A stretch of DNA of 64,000 nt from Spongilla lacustris. Its lineage: Eukaryota; Porifera; Demospongiae; Spongillida; Spongillidae. Shown one piece after another: positions 57,006-64,000 of the stretch. The translations under genes and the position numbers were made by a program. The stretch's first letter is position 1; each line of letters begins with the position of its first letter. The notes below the pieces were generated by a model. The model was not told the origin of the DNA and made no database searches. It worked only from the letters and a program-made list of their open reading frames with translations. Where the stretch lies: the NCBI GenBank assembly GCA_949361645.1, contig OX442426.1, forward strand, positions 3,716,673 through 3,780,672. The letters are read 5' to 3'.

Positions 57006-59678
57006 ATGTCGGCAGGAGACATACTGAGTGTATTGAGCGCTGCAAGCAATGGGGATCTCACAACCATAAAAACATTGGGCGAAACCCTGAACCTTAGCGA
57101 ATGCTGCGACAAGTTTGGGGCTTCCGCCGTCCATTATGCGGTCAGAGGAGGCAAAATTGAGTGTTTGAGATGGCTGATACTCACAGCTGGCTTGAGTGGC
57201 AATAAACCGGCGCACAACGGAGCTACTCCAGTGCATGATGCAGCAGCAACTGGCCAACTGGACTGCCTTCAATGGCTAGTACAAAACGGCGTTTGCGTGC
57301 CAAATGCAAAGGATTCTACAGGGACCACACCCCTTCATTTAGGTGGGTGGGGCTCATTAGTTCTTTCGTTCACTAACTGCCTTTTTACAGCTGCAAGATT
57401 TGATCATCTACCCATTGTTGTATGGTTGGTCGAATCAGAGCATTGCAGTGTGTCGGAAAAGGCTCAAAACGGTATCAGTCCTGTCCACTTAGCCGCCGCC
57501 AAAGGGAGCTTGAAATGCCTTCGGTGGATGACACAGCACGACCTGAGGTATGTGTACTAAAAAGAAGCTGTCGTCAAAATTAAAGGCATCTGTTCGACCA
57601 AATAGCTGCGTCAACAAGAGAGCCGATAATGGAACAACACCTGTGTATTTTGCTGCTCAGGAAGGGAGATTGGAGTGTTTACAGTACTTGGCAACGCAGG
57701 TAAGTTGATTTGCGCGCACACACTGGGTGCGGAAATTAGGTGCGTTGTATTCCAGGTGGACGCTAACTGCCGCCTTAGGGCTAATGATGGAATGGCTCCA
57801 ATCCATGCTGCTGCTCAAACGGGACACCTTGATTGTGTAGCATGGCTAGTGAGGCAACCGTTATGCAGCTGAACAAAGAATCAATACATTTCATTCCCGT
57901 GCAGATCTCAAAAGTGGGGGTGTCACCGATGGAAAGGGATAATGACGGGGCTACTCCGCTTCACTTTGCTGCAGCCAAAGGTATGCCCACATTTGTGACA
58001 CGCGTACTGCAGCTATATAAACGCCTGAACATCCAGGCCATGTGGAAGTGATGAAATGGCTTTTAGGGAATGGTGCTATTATTGACAAAGATGACCTAGG
58101 TGGAACCCCACTTCATGATGCGGCTGAGCATGGATCAATTGAGGTGCGTAAAAAAGAATTTCAAATATATCAAGTTGCTAAAATTTAAGACGGCACAAAC
58201 ATACAGGGAAATAGAATTATTTTTGACAAAGAAAGCTGGCTGTATGCATATTGCTCTAAGTTAAATGTCTTTAACAGGCTGTGAGGGTTCTGCTATTAGT
58301 ACCAACCATCAACAAAGATGAACGTGACGAAGATGGATTGACGGCAGCTGACCTCGCCAAAGACTGTGGTCATAATGACTGTGCAGAGTTCATTAGAAAC
58401 TACAAGTCACCTTCGATATTAGCAACAGTAAGAGAGGTTGAAGTAGCTTTGCTGTCATTATTGATATTTATTTATTTATTTATTAACAGATGCTTATTGA
58501 TCCACCAGCTGCTAAGTCTCCCAATCCTATAGCTCCTCTGGTTCGCCCAGTTTCATCTGCTGCACAATCAACCACAGTTCAATTGTCCACAAAAGATAGC
58601 AAATATCAGCCTGTGTCTAGTCCAACTAGCCAGACAAGTAGTGCACCATTTACTGAAAGTATGTTGCAGAAAGTGTCTAATCCAACCGGCCAGACAAGTA
58701 GTGCACCATTTACTGAAAGTGTATTGCAGAAAGTGTCTAGTCCAACAAGCCGAGCACCAGTCACAGAAATTGCACCCCAGAAAATGGAATTACCAAAACT
58801 AAAACCTGTTGTTCCGAATTCAGGAGAGAAGAATAAAACAAGCAAAACCAGTGAACTTCAAACTGTGTTTACTAGGAGAGGTTCAACAGGACAGGCATAT
58901 CTGGATTCAAATGAAGATTTAGCAGAAGGAAGCATTGAAGGTGAGTTTCACTACATTACCCAGATGAATATTTGGATACTTAAAGAACTGATGCTTAGAT
59001 TCCAAAATGCAAAACAGTGAACTGATGTTTGAAGTTCGTCAATTTGAGCCAGCTGTTCTTAAAACAGTTCCATCTCAAGTGCAGAAACGAAACCTTCAGC
59101 CTGTAAGCTGCAGTTCTAGCAAACGTAATAGTTTTAGATGGAATCTCTCTTTGTAGGTGATACTGGGTCGGGTATTGCAAAGCCCCGATGTGAAAGCAGC
59201 AGCACCAGAGAGTCTGAAGACAGAAGACAGAAACCAGCAAGTATCAACTGAGCTGACTCAGCTTGGTCCAGCGGATAAAGATCCATATGATGACCTACCT
59301 GCTTGGAGACGAGCAATTATTAAGAAAAAAAGCATTGAGCAAGCTCAACTCTTGCAAGCAGAAAAGGAGAAAGTAAGCTTTTTGTCTGAAAGGATTCACT
59401 GAATAACAAATTTCATAAAACAAACAGGAAGAGGCAGAAAAGAACAAGTGGGCAGATGTGCCTGCATGGAAACGAGCTGTGCTAGAAAAGAAAGAAATTG
59501 AAAAGTAATAACAGTTTACTGTCAATTTACTTGCAGTTTGCTTTATTTGAAATGCAAATTTAGGAAAAAGAAGGAAGAGCAGGAAGCAGCCCTTAGGAAA
59601 AACGAGGAAGAGAAAAGAATGCAGCTAGAGTCTCTACCGGGCTGGAAAAGGCAACTTATCTTACAGAAAAAGCATTAA
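57006..59678 (+). CDS. espn: Espin-like ankyrin-repeat actin-bundling protein
   Basis: Twelve exons give 658 aa: 57006-57342, 57391-57547, 57606-57699, 57756-57848, 57905-57980, 58037-58143, 58278-58427, 58490-58940, 58999-59102, 59157-59372, 59428-59504, 59564-59678. Residues about 1-330 are ankyrin repeats in espin order: VHYAVRGGKIECLRWL, NGATPVHDAAATGQLDCLQW, DGMAPIHAAAQTGHLDC, GGTPLHDAAEHG and DGLTAADLAKDCGHNDC. A Ser/Thr/Pro-rich linker follows, then a charged C-terminus with three copies of a (L/V)P(A/G)W(K/R)R motif. Espins bundle actin in microvilli and stereocilia. In this animal the protein may serve microvillar collars or similar protrusions, which is inference. An in-frame ATG at 56988 is possible, but MSAGDILSVLSAA at 57006 fits better. 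Confidence 0.92.
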
Positions 59679-60733
59679 AACAAAAAAAGCAACGTCACCG
59701 TGGTGAACAACATATCCATAAATGTGCTTTGCAATACGTGTACATGATGATGTTAATGTAACAGAAAGCAATTGAAATTTTATTGGTGCGTTAGACACGT
59801 ACATAACGCTTAATATGATGGCTACGTGTGTATATACGCTTGCTAGGTTGTAAGTACATGTAAAGCTAGCCCATTGCTTTACAAAGGGATGTAGCCTTTA
59901 TTCATTCTCTATGGCCACACCATACATGGTATAGCATCATATGCCAAGGGCAGATGAGATACACAACATGTACTAGTACCGGTATTCCGTACATGAAGAT
60001 AGTTTTGATTTGCAGACCATAAATCAGGGACTTAAAGACTTTTATTTCCCAATGTCAGTGGCCGTTTCTTTAACTTCGTTCTTCCGCGGTCAAAATCGTA
60101 CTGCACGTTACGAAGTAAGGCTTAGTAATGAGGTAGTCCGACAAAGGAATAATGTTTTCACTTACGCAAAAAGTGCTGGCTTCTGACCCAAGCCCCGATG
60201 GGGAAATTACAGCGTTCCCTTTACACCCCCTTAGCTGTCATATCTATATATAAAAAAAAAATCCTGGATATGCTCCTTGATTCGGCATCGAGAGACTTAT
60301 GATTGCCCTCGTTCCCGAACAGTCAACTCTATTTACTCAATAAAGGAAAACATTTTAGGCGGACTGTTCGAGAAAAACCATACTAATACACACTCGGAAT
60401 TTGGCCTATGCTTGAAAGCAACTTCTTTTTGGTATGCTAGGGTTGTTTTGTGTGCGGGTATAATGTAGCCGCTTTGAACGTAACTAGGGCACGACGCGAT
60501 TCTATTGGGGTTAAAGTTTTCTATCGAGTGTATTTTGGGGGAGGGGGAGGGAGAGGAGGCGACATTTCTACATGTGTTAGAGCATGCCACATTTTAGACG
60601 GAGCTTAGACCTGTGTATGACGTGGGAATTGTGCTGTGTGTGCATGGAATCACCTCGAGTCCCCTCCCCCTTTAAAAAATCGTCCCCATCCGATTGTGCA
60701 CCTGGAGGTGTAGCAATGAGTTGACCTCACCAG
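59679..60733. other. Intergenic between espin-like gene and cnot6
   Basis: Espin 3' flank and cnot6 promoter side. No TATA box or extra exon is convincing. Confidence 0.45.
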
Positions 60734-63891
<3,158 letters not shown>

Positions 63892-64000
63892 TAAAGATTT
63901 ATTTTAAGTTTGCATTTCTCCTTGCCTAGGTGTAATGTACTGTGTACATGTGTGTTTGCACCGTTTTTCAATGAAAATGCATGTTACAACACAGCACAGT

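Noticed and set aside
56952..57272. 106-aa minus-strand ORF
   Set aside because: Antisense shadow of the first espin ankyrin exon.

Overview
This is a window from a eukaryotic, almost certainly metazoan nuclear genome. Genes are split by short GT-AG introns and encode animal families: SPEN, espin, a Y-box protein, CNOT6, the mitochondrial 2-oxoglutarate carrier, and an LDLa/VWA/Ig extracellular protein. Compact genes, many microsatellites, minisatellites and foldback elements, and a plant/protist-like NCL-type Na/Ca exchanger suggest an early-branching marine animal, most likely a sponge. The taxon is an inference. I rebuilt exon chains by hand from splice sites, reading phase and family recall. 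Seven chains close in frame from ATG to stop.

Layout. 0.2-1.9 kb: 3' part of an NCL-type cation/calcium exchanger gene (+). 5.2-7.3 kb: a second, damaged copy, broken by frameshifts and ending at a 19-bp minisatellite. 8.6-9.2 kb: an unidentified single-exon ORF. 9.3-10.6 kb: internally duplicated low-complexity DNA and a possible promoter region. 11.2-19.0 kb (-): a compact spen gene (four RRMs plus SPOC, 1374 aa). 19.5-23.9 kb: a transposon graveyard with TIR elements, a palindrome, retroelement RT-tail fragments and tRNA-like promoter boxes. 24.1-32.2 kb (+): a 1825-aa secreted modular protein with three LDLa, two VWA and eleven Ig domains. 33.0-37.6 kb and 45.8-48.8 kb (+): two intact 2-oxoglutarate/malate carrier paralogues with the same exon layout. 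A decayed third copy (44.9-45.45 kb), foldback elements and a 1-kb GA-rich array lie between them. 51.6-53.2 kb (+): Y-box cold-shock protein. 57.0-59.7 kb (+): espin-like ankyrin protein. 60.7-63.9 kb (+): CNOT6, the CCR4-type deadenylase.

How the genes relate. They do not form one pathway. spen, ybx and cnot6 act on transcription and mRNA, the carriers act in mitochondria, espin acts on actin bundles, and the VWA/Ig protein acts outside the cell. The common theme is local tandem duplication followed by decay: exchanger pair, carrier trio, Ig exons. Repeat arrays repeatedly sit exactly at exon or splice boundaries.

The strongest items for a second look are the VWA/Ig/LDLa protein, the 43-bp minisatellite that multiplies a splice acceptor inside that gene, the hidden third carrier copy, and runs of about 30 G on the coding-strand 5' side of three truncated RT-tail fragments.
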